A stretch of 64,000 nt of DNA, taken from positions 17,742 to 81,741 of the forward strand of contig NZ_VENP01000009.1 of assembly GCF_006351005.1 (NCBI RefSeq), written 5' to 3'. Below, piece by piece: positions 35,670-44,218 of this stretch. Source of the DNA: Miniimonas arenae (GTDB taxonomy: Bacteria > Actinomycetota > Actinomycetes > Actinomycetales > Beutenbergiaceae). The position numbers were made by a program, and so were the translations under genes. Position 1 is the stretch's first letter, and every line of letters begins with the position of its first letter. Below the pieces are notes generated by a model that saw only the letters and a program-made list of their open reading frames with translations, was not told the DNA's origin and did no database searches.

Positions 35670-36911
35670 ATGGCCGGCGGGAGGCGCGCGCACCGTCGAC
35701 CGGGCGCGCCCGCACCACGCCGGGCGACGCCCGCGTGGCTCGCGCGGCTCGCGCGCATCCGCGCGGGGGGCGGCTCGGTCACGCCGATCGGCTGGAGCGT
35801 GCTCGTCGTCGGGGTCGCGGCGCTGGTCGCCGGGCTGCTCGCGGACTGGGCCGAGCTGCTGGCGCTCGGCGCCTTCGCGCTCGTCGCGCTGCTCGTCGCG
35901 GGCGTCCAGGCGTGGGGCGCGTCGACGTACGACGTCGAGCTGGACCTGGCCGCTCGACGCGTCACCCAGGGCGAGCGCGTGCTGGGCCGGGTGCTCGTGC
36001 GCAACGCCGCGCGGCGCCGGCTGCTGCCCGCGCAGCTGGAGCTGCCCGTCGGCGGCAGCCTGGCGACGTTCCCCGTGCCCGCGCTCGGCCCCGGTGCGGT
36101 CGACGAGAACGTGTTCCGGATCCCGACCACGCGGCGCGCCGTGCTCACGGTGGGGCCGGCCGCGACGGTGCGCTCCGACGCCGCCGGGCTCGTGCGTCGC
36201 CGACGGACCTGGACACCCCCGATCGAGGTCATCGTGCACCCGCGCACGATCGCGCTCGGCCAGACCGCGAGCGGCCTGCTGCGCGACCTCGAGGGCGGCG
36301 CCACGCCGTCGCTCGCGGAGGTCAGCCTCGAGTTCCACGCGCTGCGCGAGTACGTCCCCGGTGACGACGTCCGGCGCATCCACTGGCGCTCGACGGCGCG
36401 GCTCGGCCAGGTGATGGTGCGTCAGGACGAGGACGTGCGGCGCACCCGCACCGCCGTCGTGCTCGCGACCGGGTCGGCCGGGTACGCGGGTGAGGAGGAC
36501 CTCGAGCTCGCGGTCTCCGTCGCGGCGTCGTGGGTGGTCCAGGCGGTCCGCGAGGAGCGCGACGTCATCGCCCACGCGGGGCGTGCGATCCCGGTGGCGA
36601 CGTCCGTGGCCGCGCTCGACGCGTTCTCCGCCGTCGAGGCGACGTCGGACGGGTTCGACGTCGCGGCCGCCACGGCGTGGGTGGCCCGGGAGGTCCCGGA
36701 CGCGTCGATGGTCGTGCTCGTGATGGGGGCGCGCACGCGCGCCGCGCAGGTCCGGGCGGCGCTGAACGCGCTGCCGGTGGACGCCGTCGTCGTCGCCGTC
36801 TCGTGCGACGTGGGCGCCGAGGTCGAGGTCGCCACCGACGGGCACCAGACTCTCGCGCGGTGCGGCGACCTCGCTTCCCTGCCCGGCCTCGTCCGCGGGG
36901 CGCTGCCATGA
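35670..36911 (+). CDS. DUF58 protein
   Basis: This 413-residue protein has two N-terminal membrane helices (about 40-60 and 64-84), then a beta-rich segment and the DUF58 hallmark LREYVPGDDVRRIHWRSTAR (225-244). A vWA-like C-terminal region starts near TAVVLATGS. DUF58 proteins are membrane-anchored partners of MoxR ATPases. ATG 35670 follows the MoxR stop by 1 bp, and its own stop overlaps the next ATG (ATGA), so MoxR, DUF58 and the transglutaminase-like protein should be made in fixed ratio. Confidence 0.9.
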   Translation: MAGGRRAHRRPGAPAPRRATPAWLARLARIRAGGGSVTPIGWSVLVVGVAALVAGLLADWAELLALGAFALVALLVAGVQAWGASTYDVELDLAARRVTQGERVLGRVLVRNAARRRLLPAQLELPVGGSLATFPVPALGPGAVDENVFRIPTTRRAVLTVGPAATVRSDAAGLVRRRRTWTPPIEVIVHPRTIALGQTASGLLRDLEGGATPSLAEVSLEFHALREYVPGDDVRRIHWRSTARLGQVMVRQDEDVRRTRTAVVLATGSAGYAGEEDLELAVSVAASWVVQAVREERDVIAHAGRAIPVATSVAALDAFSAVEATSDGFDVAAATAWVAREVPDASMVVLVMGARTRAAQVRAALNALPVDAVVVAVSCDVGAEVEVATDGHQTLARCGDLASLPGLVRGALP

Positions 36912-39667
36912 CCGGGCCGTCGGGGATCACGGGGGGCACGGCGCGCGTCGGCAGGACGGGGAGCGCACGGGCGGTGCGCCCGGTCGGGCGGCCCGGCGGC
37001 CCGGACGCGCCGCGGCCCGGCGGCCTGCGGCCGGACGGTGGGCGCCCGGGTAGCGGTCCCGCGGACGCCGGACGCGCCGATCATGGGCGCGCGGACGCCC
37101 CGGACGCGCGGCTCGCGGACGGGGCGCGCGGCTGGCCCCGGGTGGTCGCCGTGGCGCTGCTCGTGCTCGCCGTGCCGGCCGCGCTGCTGCCGCTGCTGCC
37201 CGTCGTCGACCCACCGGTCCTCGTCCGGGTGGGCGGCATCGGCGCCGTGCTCGGGGCGGCGTTCGCTCTGCTGACCACATGGCGCCGGTGGGGCGCGGCG
37301 CTCACCCTCGCCGCGCTCGTGGTGGGCTACCTCGGCGGGGGGATGATCGCCGTCGCGCCTCCCTGGCGAGCCGGCGGCTCGCTGGGCGCCTCGCTGATGG
37401 CGCTGCTCGGCGGGATCGTGACGTCCTGGAAGGACGCGCTGACGCTGACCCCGCCGATCGGGGAGGTACCGGGCGTGCTCGTCGCGCCGTGGCTGCTGAG
37501 CTTCGCGGGCACCGCGCTCGTCGTCGTGCTGGGCCTGCGGGGACGCGCGTGGGCGCCCGCGGCAGGGCTCGTCCCGCCCGTCGTGCTCCCGGCCGCGCTC
37601 GTGCTCGGGGACGCGCGGGCCGTGCTGCCGGCGGTGCTCGGGGTGGCGATCGGCGCCGTCGGGATCGTCGCGGCCGGGCTGCTGCGCGGCGCTCGGATGC
37701 AGCGGCCGGTGTCCCTCGCGGTGCTGCTGGTGATCCCGATCGTCGCGGGCCTCGCGACGCCGTGGGCGCTCGCGCCGCTGGACCGGCTCGTGGTGCGCGA
37801 CCAGGTGGTCCCGCCGTTCGACCCCGCCACCTACGAGAGCCCGCTCGCGACGTTCCGCAAGTTCGTGAAGGCCGACGACGACGTCGAGCTCGAGATCTCC
37901 GGCGACACCGCCGCCGACGTGGCCGGGACGCGGCTGCGTACCGCGGTGATGGACTCCTACGACGGGGTGGTGTGGACGACGTCGGTGAGCAGCGGCACCG
38001 GCGGGCAGTCCTCGGGCGACTTCCGGCGCGTGGCCGGCGAGCGCGCGGTGGTCGGCGACCCGGTCGCGCTGGACGTCACCGTGCGCGGGCTGACCGGTGT
38101 GTGGCTGCCCACCGTGGGTTCGATGCGGAGCTTCGACGCGACGCCGGAGCTGCGCGACGCGCTGCGCTACAACGACGCCACGACGAGCGCCGTGCTGGTC
38201 GACGGCCTCAGCGAGGGTGACACCTACCGGATCGAGGCCGCCGTCGAGCCGGCGGTCGAGGACGCCGCGCTCGCCGACGTCGGCGTGGCGGACGTGGACC
38301 TCGGGCCGGTGACCGGCGTGCCCGAGGTGGTCGGGCTCGTGGCGCGCGAGTGGGTCGGCGCCGCGGACACGCCGATCGTGATGGCCCGCGCGCTCGAGCA
38401 GCGCCTCGCGGGCTCGAGCTACTACTCCGACGGCCTGACCGAGGGCACGCCCGCCGGGCACGGCGCGGACCGCATGACCACGCTCCTGGAGTCCGACCTC
38501 ATGGTCGGCAACGGCGAGCAGTACGCGTCTGCCATGGCGCTCATGGCGCGCGAGCTGGGCCTGCCCGCGCGGGTCGTCATGGGGTTCGACGTGCCCGTCG
38601 ACGGCGAGGCCGGGCCGGACGGGTCCTACCCGGTGCACGGCAGGGACGTGGACGCGTGGGTCGAGATCGCGTTCGACGGCGTGGGCTGGGTGCCCTTCTA
38701 CCCGACCCCGGACAAGTCGCGCACCCCCGACACCTCCGAGGTGGTCACCGACCCGGAGAACCAGCCGCTCGTGACGCAGCCGCGGCCCACGCAGCCGCCG
38801 CCCACGCAGGCGCCGACGGCGGAGCCGAACGACGTGCGTCCGCAGGACCGGCCCGACCCCGAGCCCGAGGACGCGGGCGCGGGCTGGGTGTGGGCGGTCG
38901 CCGGCGCGACCGCAGGCGGTCTGCTGCTGCTCGCGGTGCCGTTCCTCGTGGTCGTGGCGGCCAAGGCGGCCCGCGCCCGGGCCCGCCGCAGCGATCCCGA
39001 CCCGCGCCGCCGGGCGGCCGGAGCCTGGGCTGAGGTGGTGGCGCTCGCGACCGACGTGCGGCGCGCGCCCCCTCCCACCGCGACGCGCCGCGAGGCCGCC
39101 GCCGACCTCGGCGCGTTCGCGCTCGCCACTGCTGCCGCGCAGGAGGAGGCGTGGGTCGAGGCGGGGGCGGGTCGTGGGGCCTCTGTGCGTCGTGGGGCCA
39201 GGGCCGGTGCGGCCGGTGCCGTGGGTGCCGGGACCGCTGCGGGTGCCGGGACCGCTGCGGGTGCCGGGACCGCTGCGGGTGCTGGGACCGCTGCGGGTGC
39301 TGGCAGCGATCCGGGGGTCGGCACCGCGTGGGGACCGGGCGCGGCACCCGCGGATCCCTGGGCGGCACCAGCGGATCCGTGGGCCGCACCAGCGGATCCG
39401 TGGGCCGCACCCGCGGACCCCTGGACTGTCCCGCGTCCGCCCGCCGACGGTCCGGCCGCGCGCGCCGCGGCGACGGCCCATGCGCTCGACGTCGTCGCCG
39501 CCCGCGCCGACGCCGCGCAGTTCGGGCCCTCCGAGCCGACGCCCGAGCAGGGCGCCGAGGCCTGGCGCGCCGCGGGCGAGGTCCGCACGGGACTGCTCGG
39601 CCAGCTGAGCCGGTGGCAGCGGCTGCGCGCGCAGGTCTCGATCCGCTCGCTCCGCCGTCGCGGGTGA
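36908..39667 (+). CDS. transglutaminase-like membrane protein without catalytic residues
   Basis: This 919-residue protein has a Gly/Pro/Arg-rich start, about seven membrane helices (75-285), then an extracellular transglutaminase-like domain and another helix (about 658-680) with a cytoplasmic tail. The core is recognisable (GNGEQYASAMALMARELGLP, VDAWVEIAFDGVGWVPF). However, the catalytic Cys position is Gly536, the His of HAW is Asp582, and the third position is Tyr598 (YPTP). It therefore looks catalytically dead. The tail carries 6- and 7-residue tandem repeats (GAGTAA, PADPWAA). It is the tgm member of the PFNA cluster and the last gene of the operon. Confidence 0.88.
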   Translation: MTGPSGITGGTARVGRTGSARAVRPVGRPGGPDAPRPGGLRPDGGRPGSGPADAGRADHGRADAPDARLADGARGWPRVVAVALLVLAVPAALLPLLPVVDPPVLVRVGGIGAVLGAAFALLTTWRRWGAALTLAALVVGYLGGGMIAVAPPWRAGGSLGASLMALLGGIVTSWKDALTLTPPIGEVPGVLVAPWLLSFAGTALVVVLGLRGRAWAPAAGLVPPVVLPAALVLGDARAVLPAVLGVAIGAVGIVAAGLLRGARMQRPVSLAVLLVIPIVAGLATPWALAPLDRLVVRDQVVPPFDPATYESPLATFRKFVKADDDVELEISGDTAADVAGTRLRTAVMDSYDGVVWTTSVSSGTGGQSSGDFRRVAGERAVVGDPVALDVTVRGLTGVWLPTVGSMRSFDATPELRDALRYNDATTSAVLVDGLSEGDTYRIEAAVEPAVEDAALADVGVADVDLGPVTGVPEVVGLVAREWVGAADTPIVMARALEQRLAGSSYYSDGLTEGTPAGHGADRMTTLLESDLMVGNGEQYASAMALMARELGLPARVVMGFDVPVDGEAGPDGSYPVHGRDVDAWVEIAFDGVGWVPFYPTPDKSRTPDTSEVVTDPENQPLVTQPRPTQPPPTQAPTAEPNDVRPQDRPDPEPEDAGAGWVWAVAGATAGGLLLLAVPFLVVVAAKAARARARRSDPDPRRRAAGAWAEVVALATDVRRAPPPTATRREAAADLGAFALATAAAQEEAWVEAGAGRGASVRRGARAGAAGAVGAGTAAGAGTAAGAGTAAGAGTAAGAGSDPGVGTAWGPGAAPADPWAAPADPWAAPADPWAAPADPWTVPRPPADGPAARAAATAHALDVVAARADAAQFGPSEPTPEQGAEAWRAAGEVRTGLLGQLSRWQRLRAQVSIRSLRRRG
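39224..39307. repeat. 18-bp in-frame tandem repeat
   Basis: GGTGCCGGGACCGCTGCG repeats about 4.5 times (39224, 39242, 39260, 39278), encoding GAGTAA units in the cytoplasmic tail of the transglutaminase-like protein. Confidence 0.85.
39341..39424. repeat. 21-bp in-frame tandem repeat
   Basis: Four units built on GGATCC(G/C)TGGGC encode the residues APADPWA. They lie 34 bp after the 18-bp repeat array in the same gene. Confidence 0.85.
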
Positions 39668-40049
39668 CGTCACTCGTCTGAGGCGGCTGCGAGCGCCGCA
39701 GGCGCGCTCCACGTGGCCGCGGGGCGCGCCGTGTCCACGTCAGGCGCGCCACTGCTGCTCCTGGCGCGTGCCACGTGGCCACCGCCGTCGCCATGGCCAC
39801 CGCACACGCGTGGTGGTGCCAGCGATCTGTGGCGCCGTCTCTGGTGGTGCCAGCGTTTCGTGCCGGTTGGGCGCCTGGAGTCGCTACAGATCGCTGGGTT
39901 CGCGTCGTGGGGCGGGAGGAATCGCGGGGTTCGCGTCGTGGGGCGGGAGTAACCGCGGGGTTCGCGTCGTGGGGCGGGAGGAATCACTGGGTCGGAGCTG
40001 TGGGGTAGGACGGACCGCTCAGCGGGGGAAAGCCGCGCGACCCGAGCGC
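39668..40049. other. convergent intergenic region with repeat array
   Basis: The 382-bp gap between the PFNA operon end and eccC end has no gene. It contains CCACGTGG palindromes at 39709-39716 and 39771-39778, each within an 18-bp direct repeat 62 bp apart, and the 31-bp-period array at 39811-39997. Confidence 0.65.
39811..39997. repeat. 31-bp-period array, about six units, left part decayed
   Basis: Three near-identical 31-bp units (39905-39935, 39936-39966, 39967-39997) share TCGTGGGGCGGGAG and GGGTTCGCG. The preceding unit (39874-39904) matches at 20 of 31 positions. Further left, TGGTGGTGCCAGCG at 39811 and 39842 keeps the same 31-bp step. There are no spacers, so it is not CRISPR. It lies between two converging operons. 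Confidence 0.75.
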
Positions 40050-43000
40050 CTACAGGTCCGACGGCGGCGCGTCCGCCAGCTGCACCACGCGCACCCCAGC
40101 GTCGCGTGTCACGAGCTGCGCCCGACCCGGGATCGCCCGCCGCGCCCGCACGGTCCCGATCAGCGGTCCCTCGCCGGGGTCGCCCGAGAGCAAGATGCCC
40201 GTGGCGCCGAGGTCGCGCATCGTCTGCAGCAGCGGCTCGAACTGCGCCCGCGCGGCGCCGCCCGAACGCCGGGTCACGAGGATGCGCAGGCCGATGTCGC
40301 GCGCGTGCGGCAGGAGCGGCACGAGCGGGGTCAGCGGGTTGCCGGTGCTCGTCGCCACGAGGTCGTAGTCGTCGACGAGCAGCGTGACGAGCGCCCCCGT
40401 CCACCACGACCGGTCCCGCAGCTGCGCCGGCGTGATGTCCGGACCGGGCAGGCGGGTGCGCAGGAACTGCGCGAGGCCGGCGATCTGCTCGGTGGTCTGC
40501 TCCGCCGTCGTGAAGTACCCCGCGAGGTACTCGGGCGGCACCTCGCCCAGCAGCGCGCGCCGGTAGTCGACCACGAAGATCTGCCCCTGCTTCGGCGTCA
40601 CCGTGCGCTGCGCCTCGCGCGCCATGGCGCGCAGGAACGTCGACTTGCCGGAGTCCGACTCGCCGAACAGGTACGCGAACGGCGCCTCGTCGAGGTCGAG
40701 CGTGACCGGCCGAAGCGTCGCCTCGTCGACACCAAGCAGGAGGCCCGACGGCGAGCCCGCGTCCGCAGCGGCCGTCGCCGCTCCCGTGCCCGCGCCCCCG
40801 GCATCGGCGCCGGCGCCAGCCGCATCCGCGACCCCGGCCATCTCCCGCACCCGCGTGAGCGTGACCCGCTCGGGCAGCAGCCGCAGCTTGGGCGGCGTCG
40901 GGCCGTCCCACGCGGCGGTCACGCTCTCGACGAGGTCCTCCACGCCGGTGGACAACGTGTCGGGCCGGGAGTCGCCGTCGAGCCGCGGCAGGGCGAGCAG
41001 CATGGGCCGGCCGGCGGGCGTGAGGCCGTGGCCGGGGCGCCCGGTGGGCACCGTGTCGGCGACGCGGCGCCGGTGCACCGAGTCCGTGGTCTCCCCGAGG
41101 CGCAGCTCGATGCGGGTCCCGAGCAGATCCTTGATCGCGGCGCGGAAGTCCATCCACCGCGTGCCCGAGACGAGCACGTGCACGCCGTAGGTGAGCCCGC
41201 GGCCCGCGATCGCCTGGATCTGCGTGGTGAGGTCGTCGTACTCGGTGCGCAGCGTGCTCCAGCCGTCCACCACGAGGTAGACGTCGCCGTACCCGTCGTC
41301 GACCGCACCCGGGCCGGTGCGGCCCGGCGTGCGCCGCCGGCGGTAGGTCTCGACCGAGTCGATGCCGGCGGTGGCGAACAGCCGCTCGCGCGCGTCGAGG
41401 ATCGTCGTCACCTCGGCGACCGTGCGACGCAGGACGTCCTCCTCGCCGCGCACCGCGACCCCCGCGACGTGCGCGAGGTCCCGCATCGACGTGAACGTGC
41501 CGCCCCCGAGGTCGAGCACGAAGATCTGGGCCTCGACCGGCGTCCTGGTCAGCGCGATCGCGCCGACCACGGTGCGCAGCGCCGTGCTCTTGCCGCTGCG
41601 GGGTCCGCCGACCACCGCGAGGTTCCCGCCCGCGCCGTCGAGCGAGATCGTGAAGACCTCGCGGCGCTGCTCGAGCGGCAGGTCCGTGATGCCGAGCGGC
41701 AGCAGGCCCGAGGCGCGCCACCCGGGGGAGTAGAGCCCGAGACCCGGCTCGACGGCGAGGTCCGGCGCGAGGTCGTCGAGCGTCGCCGGCTCGGCCAGCG
41801 GCGGGAGCCACACCTGGTGGGCCGCGGGACCGCGCCCGGCCATCCGCTGCACCGCGATGTCGAACGTGGCGGGCTCGTCCGCCGCGGGCTGCTGTCCCTC
41901 CGCGCTCTGGCCGTCGCCGCTCGCGGAGCCGGCGTCCCGGCGCGAGGACGCCCCGGGCGGCAGCGGCACGGGAGCCGCGGTGAACGGTGCGAGGTCCGCG
42001 GAGGCGACGGCGCGGGCCGGGCCCTGCGCGAGGCCGCGGGAGGGCGGCGGTGCTGAGACGTAGGCGGCTCGGAAGCGGATGAGGGTCGCGGGGTCCGGCC
42101 GCAGGTAGCCGACGCCGGGGACGGGCGGCAGGGTGTGCGCGTCCGGGACGCCGAGGACCTGACGGGACTCGCTCGCGGAGAACGTGCGCAGGCCGATCCG
42201 GTAGGACAGGTGCGACTCGAGGCCGCGCAGGCGGCCCTCGTCGAGCCGCTGCGAGGACAGCAGCAGGTGGATGCGCAGCGAGCGACCCACCCGGCCGATC
42301 GCGGCGAAGAGGTCCGCGAACTCGGGCTTCGCGGCGAGCATCTCGGTGAACTCGTCGCACACGATGAGCAGCGTGGGCAGCGGCGCGAGGTCGGTGCGCC
42401 CCGCGAGCCGGGCCCGCTCGTACTCGGCGACGTTCGTGAACGGGCCCGTGGCGCGCAGGAGCTCCTGCCGGCGGGTCAGCTCGCCCTGGATCGCCTCCTG
42501 CATGCGGTCCACGAGCGAGAGCTCCTCGCTGAGGTTGGTGATCACGGCCGAGACGTGCGGCAGGTCGGACATGCCGGCGAACGTCGCACCACCCTTGAAG
42601 TCGATGAGGACGAGGTTGAGGTCCTCCGAGGAGTGCGTCATCGTCAGCGCGAGCACGAGGGTGCGCAGCACCTCCGACTTGCCCGAGCCGGTCGCCCCGA
42701 TGATGAGCCCGTGCGGACCCATGCCGCCCTCGGCGGACTCCTTGAGGTCCAGCACGGCGGGGGCGCCGTTGCTCGTGACGCCGAACGGCACGCGCAGCCG
42801 GTCACGCGCGGTGCGGGGCGCCCACGACGTCGCGACGTCGAGCTCGCGCACGTCCGGGAGGCCGAGGAGGTCCGTGAGCTCGCCGCTGCGGGCCTCGCCC
42901 GACCCGCGCTCGTCCTCCGCGCTGGGCAGGCCGCGCCGGGTCAGTCGGCGTGCGGCCGCCTCCGCGTCGGCCACCGACATCGCGTCGGGACGCACGAGCG

Positions 43001-44114
43001 CGGCCGAGTAGCCGCCGTGCAGGAGCTCGGCCTGCCACTCCTCGCCCGCGCCGCGCAGCAGCAGTCGGGCCTGGTGCGGCCCGATGTCGGCCGTCCACGT
43101 GCGAGGGATCGAGACGACGGTCGCCCCCTGGACGCCCGTGACGAGGCCGTGGTCGGGGGGCAGGGGTACGCCGTCGAGCACGAGCAGGACGTGCGGGAGC
43201 ACCTGGTCGGCGACCGGGGAGAACGGCCGTCGGCCCGCCGTCGGCAGCAGGTCGAGCACCTCGCGCGCGTCGGTGCCGACGAGGCGGACGGGGCCGCCGC
43301 CGTCGAGCTCGTCCGGCGACCACGCGTGGGGCAGCCACTTCACCCACTCCCAGTCCGCGGCGTGCTCGCCGTCGGTCACGACGGCGAGCCGCAGCGAGCC
43401 GGGTCCGCTGAAGGTCGCGAGGTGGACCAGCATGGCGCGCAGCAGCGCGCGTGAGCGCGCGCCGTCGCCGGCGACCTCGAGGTGCGTGAGCTGCTGCAGG
43501 TCGACGAGGGTGGGGACGTCGTGCTGCACCTCGTGGGTGAGCAGGAAGCGGTGCGCCGCGGACGCCGCGACGGGGTCCAGCTGGGCGAGCGGCGCTGTCT
43601 CGGGCGGCTCGAGCGTCACGGCCAGCGGCGCGTCGCCGGTGCCGATGCGCGCGTGCAGGAAGTCCGGGTCGGCGGCCGCACGCTCCCAGACGCGGGAGCC
43701 GTCCTCCGCGAGCAGGGCGAGCGCGGTCGGGTCCGGCAGCCGCCACTGCGCGTTGCGGCGCTGCCGGCTCGCCGCGTTGCGCACGCTGGTGCGCAGGTCG
43801 GCGAGGTAGGACAGGTACTCCCGGCGCGAGGCGTAGACGGCCGAGCGGTGCTGGGAGCGCTGGCGCACGAGGTTGACCGCGACGAACCCGAGCGAGGCGA
43901 TGAGGATGCCCGCGCCGAGCATGATCCGCAGCGGTGAGATCGGCTGCTGCGCAAAGACGATGAGCGCGATCGAGCCGACCGATCCCACGACCGGCATCGC
44001 CGTCATGAGGACCGAGCTGCCCGAGTCCGCCCGGACGATCTCCGGCGGCGGCTCCAGCGTGATCGTCCCCTCGGGGACGGTCGGCGCCGGGATGCGCGTC
44101 GACTCCTCGTCCAT
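40050..44114 (-). CDS. eccC: type VII secretion ATPase EccC (fused Ca+Cb)
   Basis: This 1354-residue FtsK/SpoIIIE-type motor of the ESX membrane complex has two N-terminal membrane helices (about 35-80). A DUF domain and three ATPase domains follow, with P-loops GATGSGKSE (Lys479), GGPRSGKST (Lys842) and GESDSGKST (Lys1157). Walker B in domain 1 is LLIVCDEF. All three keep the P-loop lysine; in other EccC proteins domain 1 does the work while domains 2-3 bind substrate tails. It recognises WXG100 C-termini and powers export. ATG 44114 has GGAGGG 3 nt upstream. It is divergent from the eccD-like gene across 104 bp. Confidence 0.96.
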   Translation of the reverse strand: MDEESTRIPAPTVPEGTITLEPPPEIVRADSGSSVLMTAMPVVGSVGSIALIVFAQQPISPLRIMLGAGILIASLGFVAVNLVRQRSQHRSAVYASRREYLSYLADLRTSVRNAASRQRRNAQWRLPDPTALALLAEDGSRVWERAAADPDFLHARIGTGDAPLAVTLEPPETAPLAQLDPVAASAAHRFLLTHEVQHDVPTLVDLQQLTHLEVAGDGARSRALLRAMLVHLATFSGPGSLRLAVVTDGEHAADWEWVKWLPHAWSPDELDGGGPVRLVGTDAREVLDLLPTAGRRPFSPVADQVLPHVLLVLDGVPLPPDHGLVTGVQGATVVSIPRTWTADIGPHQARLLLRGAGEEWQAELLHGGYSAALVRPDAMSVADAEAAARRLTRRGLPSAEDERGSGEARSGELTDLLGLPDVRELDVATSWAPRTARDRLRVPFGVTSNGAPAVLDLKESAEGGMGPHGLIIGATGSGKSEVLRTLVLALTMTHSSEDLNLVLIDFKGGATFAGMSDLPHVSAVITNLSEELSLVDRMQEAIQGELTRRQELLRATGPFTNVAEYERARLAGRTDLAPLPTLLIVCDEFTEMLAAKPEFADLFAAIGRVGRSLRIHLLLSSQRLDEGRLRGLESHLSYRIGLRTFSASESRQVLGVPDAHTLPPVPGVGYLRPDPATLIRFRAAYVSAPPPSRGLAQGPARAVASADLAPFTAAPVPLPPGASSRRDAGSASGDGQSAEGQQPAADEPATFDIAVQRMAGRGPAAHQVWLPPLAEPATLDDLAPDLAVEPGLGLYSPGWRASGLLPLGITDLPLEQRREVFTISLDGAGGNLAVVGGPRSGKSTALRTVVGAIALTRTPVEAQIFVLDLGGGTFTSMRDLAHVAGVAVRGEEDVLRRTVAEVTTILDARERLFATAGIDSVETYRRRRTPGRTGPGAVDDGYGDVYLVVDGWSTLRTEYDDLTTQIQAIAGRGLTYGVHVLVSGTRWMDFRAAIKDLLGTRIELRLGETTDSVHRRRVADTVPTGRPGHGLTPAGRPMLLALPRLDGDSRPDTLSTGVEDLVESVTAAWDGPTPPKLRLLPERVTLTRVREMAGVADAAGAGADAGGAGTGAATAAADAGSPSGLLLGVDEATLRPVTLDLDEAPFAYLFGESDSGKSTFLRAMAREAQRTVTPKQGQIFVVDYRRALLGEVPPEYLAGYFTTAEQTTEQIAGLAQFLRTRLPGPDITPAQLRDRSWWTGALVTLLVDDYDLVATSTGNPLTPLVPLLPHARDIGLRILVTRRSGGAARAQFEPLLQTMRDLGATGILLSGDPGEGPLIGTVRARRAIPGRAQLVTRDAGVRVVQLADAPPSDL

Positions 44115-44148
44115 GGCCCTCCGCCCTCGTGCGCGTTCCCGACGACCC

Positions 44149-44154
44149 TAGACT
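44149..44154 (+). promoter_or_regulatory. candidate -10 box for the ESX + strand operon
   Basis: TAGACT lies in the 104-bp divergent gap, 64 nt before ATG 44219, and could start the eccD-like to mycP mRNA. Confidence 0.35.
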
Positions 44155-44218
44155 CATCGAGGGCTGGACATCGGCTCCAGACCGCGCAGCGGCACACCGG
44201 CGGGGGGTGGACGAGCAG

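Noticed and set aside
39888..39895. AGTCGCT in the 39.9-kb array as a third copy of the inverted element
   Set aside because: Only one 7-mer is present, without the 21-bp partner or the inverted arm.
39811..39997. CRISPR array
   Set aside because: Repeats are directly adjacent with no unique spacers and there are no cas genes.
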